NCBI GenBank assembly: GCA_964544865.1
Contig: CAZJDV010000003.1
Location: 12,911 to 76,910, forward strand
Source: CAZJDV01 sp964544865
GTDB lineage: Bacteria > Chloroflexota > Dehalococcoidia > Lucifugimonadales > CAJWER01
Direction: 5' to 3'
DNA: 64,000 bases
A program made the position numbers and the translations under genes. Shown piece after piece: positions 25,591 through 34,136 of this stretch. How positions within the stretch are numbered: position 1 is the first letter of the stretch; each line of letters opens with the position of its first letter. The notes under the pieces were generated by a model. The model did not search any database and had not been told where the DNA came from. It was given only the letters and a program-made list of their open reading frames with translations.

Positions 25591-27021
25591 CTAAGCTCGC
25601 TGGAACTCGCGGGTGGCTCCGGCGACCCTGAGCATCTGCGCGACCTTGTCCTGAGCCCCATCTTCTTTCACGCGCACGTCGCCAATCGACGAGGCGAACT
25701 CCAGCAGAGTGGACCGAGTTTCCTCTTTTACCCATATCGCGCCCATCTGGTCCAGACAACGGTCGACCAGATGCTCCGGAGACACGACGTCCCCATCGGC
25801 AGCCAGAATTCGGTCGATCATGGCCTTGACACCGGGCCTGTCCGAATCTCCCAACTGACTCGACGCAAAGTTCAGCCTTTCCATAAGCGTGCCGGTGTCG
25901 ATCCATTCGACGCCCTGGTGCCATCCCTCGACCGATGGCGGATTGTTCAACTCCTGGCCCATGTACATGATTTGGAGCCACCGCTCGGAGATCTCAAGCC
26001 GCGGCCGGTCAAATTCCCCGGTAAGCCGGAGCACTCCCGCCACCAGCTCGGCGGGGCTCTTCACCTTCTCGTACCAGCAGTCCTCCGACTTGAAAAAGTC
26101 CGAGTTGAACAGCACCCGCAGCATCGTCCGGATGTCGTAGCCGCTTTCAAAGTATGCCTCGGTCAACGCCGCGATGGCTTGCGGGTCCCTCGGAGGCACA
26201 TAGGGCCACTGGGGCACCGGGACCTCGTCTGCGACGAAGAAATGGTAGATGTGCCGGGCTATGAAACGCGCGGTGGCCGGCTGCTGGCACATGATATCCA
26301 CGATGTCCTCGCCGTTAAAGCGCCCCCGCTGGCCCAGAAACTCCTTCTCCCTGTCGTCGTGGTCCTCGGGCTGGTACTCGAAGTGCCAGGCGATCCGACC
26401 ATAGGGCCAGTCCGAGTCTCTCATCGACCGGACTTCCATGTACTCGCGGTTGCCTATCGTCCAGCCTGTGAACGCGCGGGCGCACTCCTTTACGTCCTGC
26501 TCCGTGTAGTTGCCCACGCCCATCGAGAACAGCTCCAGGAGTTCTCTGCCGAAGTTCTCGTTGATGGCGCCCTTGTGGTTGTCCTGGTTGTCCAGCCAGA
26601 TAATCATGGCCGGATCCCTGGAAAGCTCCAGGACCAGCGTCTTGAAGCTACCCATGCCGAAGCGCCGGAACATCCTTATCTGGTCTGTAAGCACCTTCGC
26701 ATGAACGACCTTGGGATAACCGGTGGCGAAGACGTTGTGCCAGAGGAGAGCGACCTTCTCTTCCAGGGGCGCGTTATTCGTCAATAGATGATAAAGCCAA
26801 TGCTCGCCCGCGCTTTTTCCTCCCATGAGCCCCGAGAGCTCGTGGTGAAAGCGTCTCATGAGGTCGTCGCCCATGGACCGCCCGCCGCTGAAGGCAAGCA
26901 AGCCTTCGACGGTCGCCTCATATCCCTCCGCCGTACGGGCCTCCAACTCCTCGCGGCCGGCGCCGAAACCGGCGCGGCGCATCAGGTGAGCCATCAACGC
27001 GATGTCTTTGTTATTAGCCAT
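25591..27021 (-). CDS. DUF1800 family protein
   Basis: The 476-residue product begins ANNKDIALMAHLMRRAGFGA, the typical DUF1800 opening (HLLRRxGFG). The internal hallmark WHNVFATGYPKVVHAKVLTD is followed by GRELLELFSMGVGNYTEQDV and AFTGW. Family proteins are usually paired with a DUF1501 sulfatase-like protein and an export signal; neither is seen here, and this copy lacks a signal peptide. The ATG at 27021 is preferred over an upstream ATG at 27060 because the family N-terminus starts there. Molecular function unknown. Confidence 0.88.
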   Translation of the reverse strand: MANNKDIALMAHLMRRAGFGAGREELEARTAEGYEATVEGLLAFSGGRSMGDDLMRRFHHELSGLMGGKSAGEHWLYHLLTNNAPLEEKVALLWHNVFATGYPKVVHAKVLTDQIRMFRRFGMGSFKTLVLELSRDPAMIIWLDNQDNHKGAINENFGRELLELFSMGVGNYTEQDVKECARAFTGWTIGNREYMEVRSMRDSDWPYGRIAWHFEYQPEDHDDREKEFLGQRGRFNGEDIVDIMCQQPATARFIARHIYHFFVADEVPVPQWPYVPPRDPQAIAALTEAYFESGYDIRTMLRVLFNSDFFKSEDCWYEKVKSPAELVAGVLRLTGEFDRPRLEISERWLQIMYMGQELNNPPSVEGWHQGVEWIDTGTLMERLNFASSQLGDSDRPGVKAMIDRILAADGDVVSPEHLVDRCLDQMGAIWVKEETRSTLLEFASSIGDVRVKEDGAQDKVAQMLRVAGATREFQRA

Positions 27022-27249
27022 GTCGCCCCCCCGCGGCCTGTTCGTGTCGATCGAACGCATCCAGGCCGACACTCCCCAATGAAACCTCGATCGACAGGGC
27101 GTCGACGTTGCTCTGAAGCATAGCGCCAGCCTCCGACGCCGTCAAATCCGGCCCTGTTCCCCACGCAAGCTGATCTCGCGATTCGGCTGACAGCGCTCAT
27201 ATGCGAAAAGGCTGTGCCGTCCCACGCACAGTCCTCGCCGAGGGCTTGT

Positions 27250-27278
27250 TTGACGGCGCTTCAGAACGGCTATATAAT
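27250..27278 (+). promoter_or_regulatory. Consensus promoter upstream of the sulfatase remnant
   Basis: TTGACG (27250-27255), a 17-base spacer and TATAAT (27273-27278). It matches the housekeeping consensus at eleven of twelve positions. It points at the truncated sulfatase, whose 5' half is missing, so it may have belonged to a gene that has since been lost. A small palindrome (CCCGGCGTCGCCGGG, near 27315) lies downstream. The rest of 27022-27352 holds no gene. Confidence 0.6.
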
Positions 27279-27352
27279 CCGAGACCCGACAAGGTTGGCT
27301 CGTCTCCGATACCCCCCGGCGTCGCCGGGCGGCCTACTAAGGCTGCATAGAG

Positions 27353-27988
27353 CATGTAGGCGCTCAGATAGGGCGAATCCTCAGTGACGGGCCCGATCAC
27401 GTGCTCCCGCCCAATACCATGGTCGTGTTCACATCGGACCACGGCGATATGCTCGGCGACCAGCAGTGGCTCAGGAAACGCAATCCCTACGAGCCCTCTG
27501 TCCGCGTGCCGATGCTGATGAGGTTTCCCAACGGGGTCCATCCCGGGCCGCCGAGGGTCGTGGACGAACCAGTTCAGCTTGCCGACGTCATGCCGACGTT
27601 GCTCGACGCCGTTGGGATGCGCTCACCGGAGACGGTCGAGGGCCGGAGCGTCCTATCGATCCTGCGAGACTCCGGGCCCTGGCGAGAGTATGTCCACGGA
27701 GAGTGCGCCGAGGTGCCCACGACCGGCAGCGGGATGCACTACCTGACCGACGGACTCCGGAAATACGTGTGGCTGCCGGGGCAGGGCGTTGAGCATTTCT
27801 TCGATCTGCAGAGTGACCCGGAGGAGATGGTCGATCTCCGAGCCGATTCCCGGTATCACGGCGAGGTCGAGACTTGGAGGGGCCGGCTGGTGCACACGCT
27901 GCGGGACAGGCCTGAGGGGTTCACCGACGGACACAAACTGGCAATACTCGGCGGCCCTACCCCGTGGACGATCCAAGATCGGCTGTGA
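27353..27988 (+). pseudogene. Sulfatase C-terminal part (5'-truncated)
   Basis: The open frame after a TAA at 27338 reads AQIGRILSDG, then NTMVVFTSDHGDMLGDQQW, the second metal-binding motif of type I sulfatases (Asp and His of SDHGD). Next come PYEPSVRVPMLMRFPNGV, VQLADVMPTLLDAVGM and the C-terminal LAILGGPTPW. The N-terminal half, which should hold the formylglycine Cys-x-Pro-x-Arg site, is absent from the 330 bases upstream. The remaining 196 or so codons cannot make an active enzyme. The spacer downstream (27989-28333) contains no recognisable gene. Confidence 0.75.
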
Positions 27989-28333
27989 GAGGGTGCGCCA
28001 CGGGGGGTGAGTCGAGTTTCCAGGATCGCCCCGTCAAACCGCGCTGCTGCACCGGCGCAGATCACACAATTGGAGGCCCGCGATTCGGGCGTGCGAGAGA
28101 CCAAGGATGATGGTACGCTGGAGGCTCGCGTATCATGAGTAAAAGGTCTCCAACCCATCGCGGGGGGTGTCCGAGGGCGGGCCAAGTCCGAACGAGGTCT
28201 TGATAGACGACGCCCACGGCGTCCCTCGGCTGTCATTGACCTACAGCAGAGAGGATAACGTCCGCTAAGAGATGGAAATGGCTGGGAACGGCCCTTGAGC
28301 CCTCGCGGGCCCGGCGTGCTCGGCGGCGAACCC

Positions 28334-28684
28334 CTAGTCCACCAGAGTGCGCTCCATCCTTGCGGTCGGGAAGATCGCCATCACCCTTGCCGGCGACCCG
28401 GAGCGATTCGTGAAACCATGCTTCACGCCCGCGGGCGCCAGCACGATCTGGCCCTCTGTCACGGTAATGACGTCGTCGCCGAGTATGGCTTCGAGCTCGC
28501 CCTTGAGGATGACCATCGCCTCCTCGGTGGGGTGAAAGTGGGTGTGAGCCGAGCCTCCTGGCGCAAGCCAGACGTCGCCCACGCTCAGGGACTCCGCGCC
28601 CCGGTCACCGTCCACGATAGCCCAGCGCTCCACGCCCGGAGCGAGGTCTTCTTTCTGCACGTCACGCCTGTCGAGAATTGGCAT
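28334..28684 (-). CDS. Single-domain cupin protein
   Basis: A 116-residue cupin_2 protein. Metal motif 1 is GGSAHTHFHPTEEAMVILKGE (GX5HXHX3-4EX6G) and motif 2 is IVLAPAGVKHGFTNRSG (GX5PXGX2HX3N). Such proteins bind a metal and act as dioxygenases, isomerases or sugar-binding regulators; the sequence does not decide. It has its own -10 box (TATAAT on the minus strand, 28707-28712) and an AGGAGGG ribosome site. It is divergent from the MFS gene. Confidence 0.88.
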   Translation of the reverse strand: MPILDRRDVQKEDLAPGVERWAIVDGDRGAESLSVGDVWLAPGGSAHTHFHPTEEAMVILKGELEAILGDDVITVTEGQIVLAPAGVKHGFTNRSGSPARVMAIFPTARMERTLVD

Positions 28685-28780
28685 ATGCCCTCCTTTCGTC
28701 CGGCATATTATAGGCGCGGCACGGCCCTAGCGCCAGATAGCTGCGGAGAGGCTAGCTGAGATGACGGCACTGATAGCCTG

Positions 28781-30223
28781 ATGACCGAGAGAACAGCGTC
28801 TGCGCCCGCCAGGAACAGATGGACCCTGCTGGCGGTGATCTCCATCGGGACCCTGTCGTCGACACTGGACGGCGGCATAGTCAGCGTGGCGTACCCGGCG
28901 CTGGCCAGGGCGTTCAGCGCCGGCACGTCCACGGTGCTGTGGGTCACTGTCGCCTACTGGGTAACCGCGGTGGGGCTTTTGCTGACCCTCGGGTGGGTCG
29001 GCGACGTGGTGGGAAGGCGGCGGGTCTTCGCCACCGGCCTGGCGGTCTTCGCCGCCGGGGTACTGCTCGCGGGCCTCTCGACCACCGTCTGGCAGCTCAT
29101 CGCGTTCCGGGTCCTCCAGGGCGTCGGCTCGGCGATGGTGCTATCTAATCTCAACGCCCTCATCACCACCAATTTCCCGGCCAGGGACCGCGGCAAGGCC
29201 CTCGGCGTCTCCGGGGCCATCGTGGGTGTCGGTCTCACGGCAGGCCCGCTGCTTGGGGGCTTCCTTCTCGAAGTGCTGGATTGGCGCGCGGTATTCTACT
29301 CCAGGGCGCCAATCAGCGCCGCCGGGGCGGTCCTGACGTGGTGGCTGCTTCCGGCCGACCGGGTAGCGAGGGGACAGTTCCGCGTCGACGTCATAGGAGC
29401 GGCGGCGCTTTTCGGCGCCCTTGCGTCCATTCTGCTTGTGGTGAACCAGGGCGGCAGGCTCGGCTTCACGTCCAGGCCGGTCCTGGTGTTGGCTATAGTG
29501 GCCGCCGTGTGTCTCCCGGTGCTGGCGTGGTCCGAGCGTCGGTCCGTGAGGCCCATTCTGGAGGTGGGGCTGCTCAGGAGCCGCCAGTACACGCTCTCGC
29601 TGCTAGTGCTCGTGAGCCACTACCTGGCTCAGGGCGGGATCATACTGGTCGCGCCGTTCTTCCTGCTCGACTCCCTGGGCTTCTCGGCCGCCAAGATGGG
29701 CCTGTTCATAGCCGCGTTCTCCATGGGCCGCACGTTCCTCGCGCCCCTGGCGGGCCGGCTGTCGGACACCTTTGGTCCGCGCCCATTCCTTCTGCTCGGC
29801 AACACGCTGCTCGCCATCGCGCTCTTCTGGCTCAGCCGCCAGGGGACTGGTGCCAGCGATTGGGCCCTGTTCTCGGGCCTGCTTCTGGCCAGCGCGGGCT
29901 CGTCCTTCTTCGAGCCTGTGGTCACCAGCAGCATCATGGGGTCGGTGCCGCAGGACCGGGCCGGCACGGCCTCGGCCTCGGTCGCCCTGGGACGCCAGAC
30001 GGCATTCGCCGTTGGCGTGACCGTCGCGGGGGCGATTTTCACCATACGGCAGCGGGTCTACGAGGTTGGCGCAGAGGCAGCGGGGCTGGACTCGGGAAGC
30101 GCCAAAGCAGAGGCTATCGGAAGAGCCTTCGGCGACACCGTTCTGGCCGGAGTGGTTATCGCCGCCATCGCCGTGGCATTTTCGCTGGCGACCAGAGGCC
30201 GGCCTGCCGTGTCGGATCCGTAG
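28781..30223 (+). CDS. MFS drug/small-molecule exporter, DHA2 (EmrB/QacA) type
   Basis: A 480-residue protein with about 14 hydrophobic segments. Motif A is GWVGDVVGRRRVFATGL after helix 2; motif C is GAIVGVGLTAGPLLGGFL in helix 5, the antiporter motif. The opening helix STLDGGIVSVAYPALARAF has the Asp-x-x-I-V-x-V-A-x-P signature of DHA2 pumps. Substrate unknown; proton-driven export is expected. The gene stands alone, converging with the GNAT gene 35 bases away. Confidence 0.9.
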   Translation: MTERTASAPARNRWTLLAVISIGTLSSTLDGGIVSVAYPALARAFSAGTSTVLWVTVAYWVTAVGLLLTLGWVGDVVGRRRVFATGLAVFAAGVLLAGLSTTVWQLIAFRVLQGVGSAMVLSNLNALITTNFPARDRGKALGVSGAIVGVGLTAGPLLGGFLLEVLDWRAVFYSRAPISAAGAVLTWWLLPADRVARGQFRVDVIGAAALFGALASILLVVNQGGRLGFTSRPVLVLAIVAAVCLPVLAWSERRSVRPILEVGLLRSRQYTLSLLVLVSHYLAQGGIILVAPFFLLDSLGFSAAKMGLFIAAFSMGRTFLAPLAGRLSDTFGPRPFLLLGNTLLAIALFWLSRQGTGASDWALFSGLLLASAGSSFFEPVVTSSIMGSVPQDRAGTASASVALGRQTAFAVGVTVAGAIFTIRQRVYEVGAEAAGLDSGSAKAEAIGRAFGDTVLAGVVIAAIAVAFSLATRGRPAVSDP

Positions 30224-30258
30224 GCCGGCGCCTTCACCCTCACACCGGCCATCCGCAA

Positions 30259-30834
30259 TCAGGAGCAGGAAAGTCCGACGCTATCCCACTCGCTGCGCAG
30301 CATCGCGTACCGGCACTCGTCGGCCCATCCGCCCTTGAACCATACGCTCTGCCGGAAACGGCCCTCGCGCTTCATGCCTGTCCGCTCGAGGAGGGCGGTC
30401 GATCTGGTGTTGTCACACAGGGCGCTCGCCATGACCCTGTGTTCGCCGAGCGTCTCGAAAGCATACTCCAGCACCCAGAGTACGGCCTCGGTGGCGTACC
30501 CTCAATCCCGCTGCCCCCTTGCGAGGGTGAAGCCGATCTCCGCCTGGTCCGGCTTTTCGCGAAGGGTAAAGAGATAGACGTCGCCGATCATCTCACGGGT
30601 CGCCTTGAGCTCGATGGCGAACTGGAAACCCCGGCCTGGAGTGTCGGGGTGCAGGGCGCGGAGGCCGGCCACGAAGCGCACGGCATCTTCGAGAGTGTAT
30701 TCTCCCCACCCCTGGTATCTCCGCGTTTCGGGGTCCGACCGATACGCCAGGAATGGTTCCGTGTCCGAATCGGCGAAGCGCCGCAGCACAAGTCGGCGTG
30801 ACTCCAACTGCTTGAAGGCGCGGTCTGGCATCAC
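30259..30834 (-). pseudogene. GNAT (RimJ/RimL-like) acetyltransferase with in-frame TGA
   Basis: From 30834 the product reads LESRRLVLRRFADSDTEPFL, then YQGWGEYTLEDAVRFVAG, QFAIELKATREMIGDVYLF and AEIGFTLARGQRD. A TGA at 30502-30504 follows, and in the same frame GYATEAVLWVLEYAFETLGE and RVMASALCDNTRSTALLERT, the acetyl-CoA-binding and C-terminal parts. The stop falls exactly at the cofactor loop, just before GYATEA. Arg (CGA) or Trp (TGG) are both one base away. Joined length is 191 codons, normal for this family. Confidence 0.8.
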
Positions 30835-30871
30835 AGATCGGTCCTCAGGAATCCCACGGTGCGGCTCCGGG

Positions 30872-32020
30872 TCAGGTCTGGCCTCGCAGGAAAACCCGCA
30901 ACTCTTTCTCGAACTCGCGGCGCTGCCACGCTCTGACCTCAGGTGAGGCCAGCTCGGTTTCCAAGTCCCCGGGCCTCCCAGCCAACCGCGTCAGGCTGGC
31001 CGCGGGCCAGAGCAGTGCTGGATCGAGCCCGAGGCGGACTCCCAGTCCGGTTCGCCACTCCTTGAGGAGCACAAGCCTACCCTTGGCCCTGGCCCTTTCC
31101 GCTCTGGACAGGGACGGACCAACGGTGTGCGCGCGCGCAGGTCGTTTCACGGCAGGACCGGCGAGACCGTCTTTGATGGCCCGGAGAAGTCCCCTCGAGG
31201 CAGGTGGCCGGGCGTATCGGCCGATGCCTTTCACGCTGTCCAGTTCGGTCCCAGGGCTGGCGGCCAGCTCTACGAGCACGGCGCCCGAGACCACCTTGAA
31301 GGGAGGCCGGTCGAGGCGCCTGGCCTCGCCATCGCGGAAGCCGTGCAGCGACTTGAGCACCGCAAGGGCTTTACCGTCAAGACCTCGGCTCCCCTTCATT
31401 TCCAGAAACGCAGACTCCACATCGGGCGCCCGAAAGCGGACCTTCGACAGCCTGCGGCACTCCTCGGCCACCCACTCCCGGCGCCCCAGGTCCTGGAGCC
31501 GGGCGCCCAACGCCGAGCGCAGCTCGAACAGGTGCAGAACATCCTGGGCCGCGTACTTTCGCAACTCCGCGTTCAAAGGACGAATGCTCCAATCGGCGCG
31601 TTGCAGCCTCTTGCTTTTGCCCAGCGTGATCCCGAGCATACTCTCGGCTACCGCCTCAAGTCCCAACTTCTGCTCGCCCACAAAGGCCGCGGCGATGCTG
31701 GTGTCGAACAGGCCCTGGATCCCAAAGCCCCATTCCCTGTCGAGACTTCGCACGTCGTAGTCGGCCGAGTGGAATATCTTTTCGATTGACGGGTCGGACA
31801 GTATCCCGCCCAGGGCCGACAGGTCGGCGATCGCCAGCGGGTCTATGAGGAACACCTGGCCCGGCACCGATACCTGCAAGAGGCACACCCGCTCGGGGTA
31901 GCGATGAAACCCATTGGCTTCGAGGTCGAACGCCACGCTGCTCTGGCGGGCCATCAGGCCGATGGCGCTCGCCAGACGCGACTGGCTGGTAATGAGCTCG
32001 ACCGCTCCCAAAGCTTCCAA
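30872..32020 (-). CDS. rnd: Ribonuclease D-like 3'-5' exonuclease with HRDC domain
   Basis: A 382-residue DEDDy exonuclease for tRNA 3' maturation or RNA turnover. The acidic motifs are VAFDLEANGFHRYP (ExoI, Asp and Glu), HSADYDVRSLDREWG (ExoII) and YAAQDVLHLFELR (ExoIII, Tyr and Asp). HRDC-like helices follow (GLDGKALAVLKSLHGFRDGE and LDSVKGIGRYARP). The start is TTG at 32020, chosen because a GGAGGAGG site lies six bases upstream and no ATG fits. It is divergent from the enoyl-CoA hydratase gene. Confidence 0.9.
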   Translation of the reverse strand: MEALGAVELITSQSRLASAIGLMARQSSVAFDLEANGFHRYPERVCLLQVSVPGQVFLIDPLAIADLSALGGILSDPSIEKIFHSADYDVRSLDREWGFGIQGLFDTSIAAAFVGEQKLGLEAVAESMLGITLGKSKRLQRADWSIRPLNAELRKYAAQDVLHLFELRSALGARLQDLGRREWVAEECRRLSKVRFRAPDVESAFLEMKGSRGLDGKALAVLKSLHGFRDGEARRLDRPPFKVVSGAVLVELAASPGTELDSVKGIGRYARPPASRGLLRAIKDGLAGPAVKRPARAHTVGPSLSRAERARAKGRLVLLKEWRTGLGVRLGLDPALLWPAASLTRLAGRPGDLETELASPEVRAWQRREFEKELRVFLRGQT

Positions 32021-32185
32021 ATGTATCCTCCTCCACTATCCAACACTTATCACCCAAGGCCTAGCACCCAGCATCCAGTCCCCAATTATAGCCGACATTC
32101 CCGGTCTCAAGCTGATATCATTTCCGCGGGTGCCGGAAAGGGGTCGTAAGCGCTCGCAGGCATAGGATTGCGCAAGGAGGACACA

Positions 32186-32950
32186 TTGCCGCTTGTAGAG
32201 TACGAGGTGAAGGGCCGAATCGCCTATATCGCGATGAACCGGCCCGAGAAGCTGAACGCCATGAACCGCGAGATGTTGGACGGCCTGGGGGACGCCTTCG
32301 CACGCCTCCGGGACGATCGCGAGGTCTGGCTGGGAATCGTGACGGGACGTGGACGGGCGTTTTCGGTGGGCCACGACCTGGTGGAGATGAGCTCCGGGGG
32401 ATCCGCGGTCCGGGGGCCCCGCTCCACGGACGAGCTCTACTTTATGGAACAGCACATTTGGAAGCCCATCATCGCGGCCGTCAACGGCCACTGCCTCGCC
32501 CAGGGCGCCGGTATCGCCCTCGGCGCCGACATCCGCGTCGCCGCCGACACGGCCAAGTTCGGATGGCCTCAGACCAAACGCGGCATATCGTCCATCAGCG
32601 GGCCGGTGATACTCAGCCAGCGGATACCCCTGTGCAGGGCGATGGAGCTCCTGTTCACGGGGGAGTTCATGCAGGCGGACGAGGCGTTGAAGCTCGGCCT
32701 GGTCAACCACGTGGTCCCCGAGCAAGAGCTCATGAGCAAGGCGGAGGGGATCGCCGAGAAAATCCTCCAGAACGCGCCTCTGGCGGTCAGTGCGATGAAG
32801 GAGGCGGCGGTCCGTGGCCTGCATCTGTCCGTCCACGACCGCCTGAACATGGCCGGCATGATATTCGAGCAAGTCCGCGACACCAGCGACGCCCAGGAGG
32901 GCCTCGACGCGTTCCATGAGAAGCGCGCTCCGGTCTGGACGGGCGCTTAG
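32186..32950 (+). CDS. Enoyl-CoA hydratase/isomerase family protein
   Basis: A 254-residue crotonase-fold protein starting PLVEYEVKGRIAYIAMNRPE. The oxyanion-hole loops are AFSVGHDLVEM and the GAGIALGADIRVAADTAKFG region. The usual catalytic Glu positions are replaced near TKRGISSISGPVIL, so it may be an isomerase, decarboxylase or hydrolase rather than a hydratase. The TTG start has an AAGGAGG site five bases upstream; a longer frame from TTG 32168 lacks a ribosome site. It could serve acyl-CoA breakdown with the 3-hydroxyacyl-CoA dehydrogenase 5 kb away. Confidence 0.9.
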   Translation: MPLVEYEVKGRIAYIAMNRPEKLNAMNREMLDGLGDAFARLRDDREVWLGIVTGRGRAFSVGHDLVEMSSGGSAVRGPRSTDELYFMEQHIWKPIIAAVNGHCLAQGAGIALGADIRVAADTAKFGWPQTKRGISSISGPVILSQRIPLCRAMELLFTGEFMQADEALKLGLVNHVVPEQELMSKAEGIAEKILQNAPLAVSAMKEAAVRGLHLSVHDRLNMAGMIFEQVRDTSDAQEGLDAFHEKRAPVWTGA

Positions 32951-33037
32951 GACCGACAAGAGCACTCGCCGCGGAGCACGCGGAGATCGCTGAGAGTTGA
33001 ATGCGTGCCAGCAGTCAGTCCAAATAGATATGACCAT

Positions 33038-33110
33038 TGTCATTCTGAGCGGAGCGAAAAATCTGGGAGTGGCCGGGGCCGCCGTATGCGTTCGGCTCCT
33101 CAGAATGTCA
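33038..33110. repeat. Short interspersed inverted-repeat element (REP/MITE-like)
   Basis: Ends are TGTCATTCTGAG (33038-33049) and CTCAGAATGTCA (33099-33110), complementary over 11 of 12 bases, about 73 bases in all. The left end continues CGGAGCGAAAAATCTGGG. Elements beginning CATTCTGAGCG(G/A)AGCGAA(G/A)AATCT are, from memory, dispersed in many bacterial genomes including Chloroflexota. Only one copy is seen in this window. It lies in the 269-base spacer between the hydratase and the duplicated-barrel gene, which has no other feature. Confidence 0.6.
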
Positions 33111-33219
33111 CTTGGCGTCAAAACGAACAGGACTGACTACTGGCTTGTGCGCGGGCCACATGGCCAGACGAAAGTGGTTCGTGACTTACCGCAAGCAACA
33201 ATGAATTGGAGGTCCAGGA

Positions 33220-33966
33220 ATGGTTGAGACCACGGGAATCGGCAAGGACAGCGTGGCGGTGCTCCTAAAGGGCGGCAGGCTTCCCTCGTGGCACGCCTTG
33301 ACGGCCGACGAGCAGCGCGCGTTCTCGGAGGAGCACGTCGAGCTCATGCTCTCCGTCGCCCACGAGCACGGGATGATGCGGCTGGAGGGATTCAAGCTGC
33401 TGAGTCCGCTGCAGGACTGGGCGCGATTCTGGGTTATCGAGTTCCCCGACCTTGCGGGCGCGGAGGCGTGGATCGATGCGGAGATGGCGCCGCCATATGG
33501 TCTGTACGGCCACTTCGAGTACCACGTGTCGCGCAGATGGAAGAAGGACGAATTCGACGGCTGGGTGGCCAACCCGCTCTCCCCCATCGTCGTCCCGGCG
33601 GGGGCCAGACCCGTGCTCAACACCGATCTCAGTGTGGACGAAAAAAGCGTAATCGTATTGCTGTTCGGCCGCTGGCTGCCGGGCGCCGAGGCGGAGACCC
33701 CAGATGAGCGGGGCGACCGTGAGCACATCGAGCTGATGCAGTCGGTCGCCCGGGACCACGGGCTGTTGCGCCTGGAGGCGTACCGGCTCATCGGCCCGCA
33801 GCCGGACTGGCACCGCGCGTGGGTCATCGAGTTCCCGGACCTCGAGGGCGCGGAGGTATGGATAGAGGCGGAGCTTCGCCCGCCCCACGGCCGGTTCGCG
33901 ACCAAGGCATACCACCTGGCCCGCAAGTGGGCGCCGGAGTATTTCGCTACGTGGGTGCCGATTTAG
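33220..33966 (+). CDS. Tandem-duplicated alpha/beta-barrel-type protein of unknown function
   Basis: A 248-residue protein made of two homologous halves. Half 1 (about 10-115) reads SVAVLLKGGRLPSW, then EHVELMLSVAHEHGMMRLEG, WARFWVIEFPDLAGAEAWID and YHVSRRWK. Half 2 (about 134-248) reads SVIVLLFGRWLPGA, then EHIELMQSVARDHGLLRLEA, WHRAWVIEFPDLEGAEVWIE and YHLARKWAPEYFATWVP. The strand-helix pattern suits ferredoxin-like dimeric barrels (YCII, ABM, EthD type), here fused so that one chain forms the dimer. A GGAGGT site is six bases upstream. It precedes the PaaK-like ligase gene by 170 bases. No family name recognised. Confidence 0.75.
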   Translation: MVETTGIGKDSVAVLLKGGRLPSWHALTADEQRAFSEEHVELMLSVAHEHGMMRLEGFKLLSPLQDWARFWVIEFPDLAGAEAWIDAEMAPPYGLYGHFEYHVSRRWKKDEFDGWVANPLSPIVVPAGARPVLNTDLSVDEKSVIVLLFGRWLPGAEAETPDERGDREHIELMQSVARDHGLLRLEAYRLIGPQPDWHRAWVIEFPDLEGAEVWIEAELRPPHGRFATKAYHLARKWAPEYFATWVPI

Positions 33967-34136
33967 CGCGATTCTCCGCATGCCCTTGGTGCCACGTTGC
34001 GGCGCCAGGGCGATGGGTCTAAGATGGCGGTGCTGCGGCGGCCGCGTCGAGTACCCGTGGCGCCAAACGCGTTCATCCCCACACCGGTCCCGTCCTGTCG
34101 ATCTAGACGCGGCCGAAACAAGAGGCGTTAATACCC

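Noticed and set aside
24889..26787. 632-codon open frame on the plus strand
   Set aside because: Antisense to the NHL and DUF1800 genes; no motif and no start signal.
27989..28333. Possible small genes in the spacer after the sulfatase
   Set aside because: Open frames are antisense or lack start signals and family motifs.
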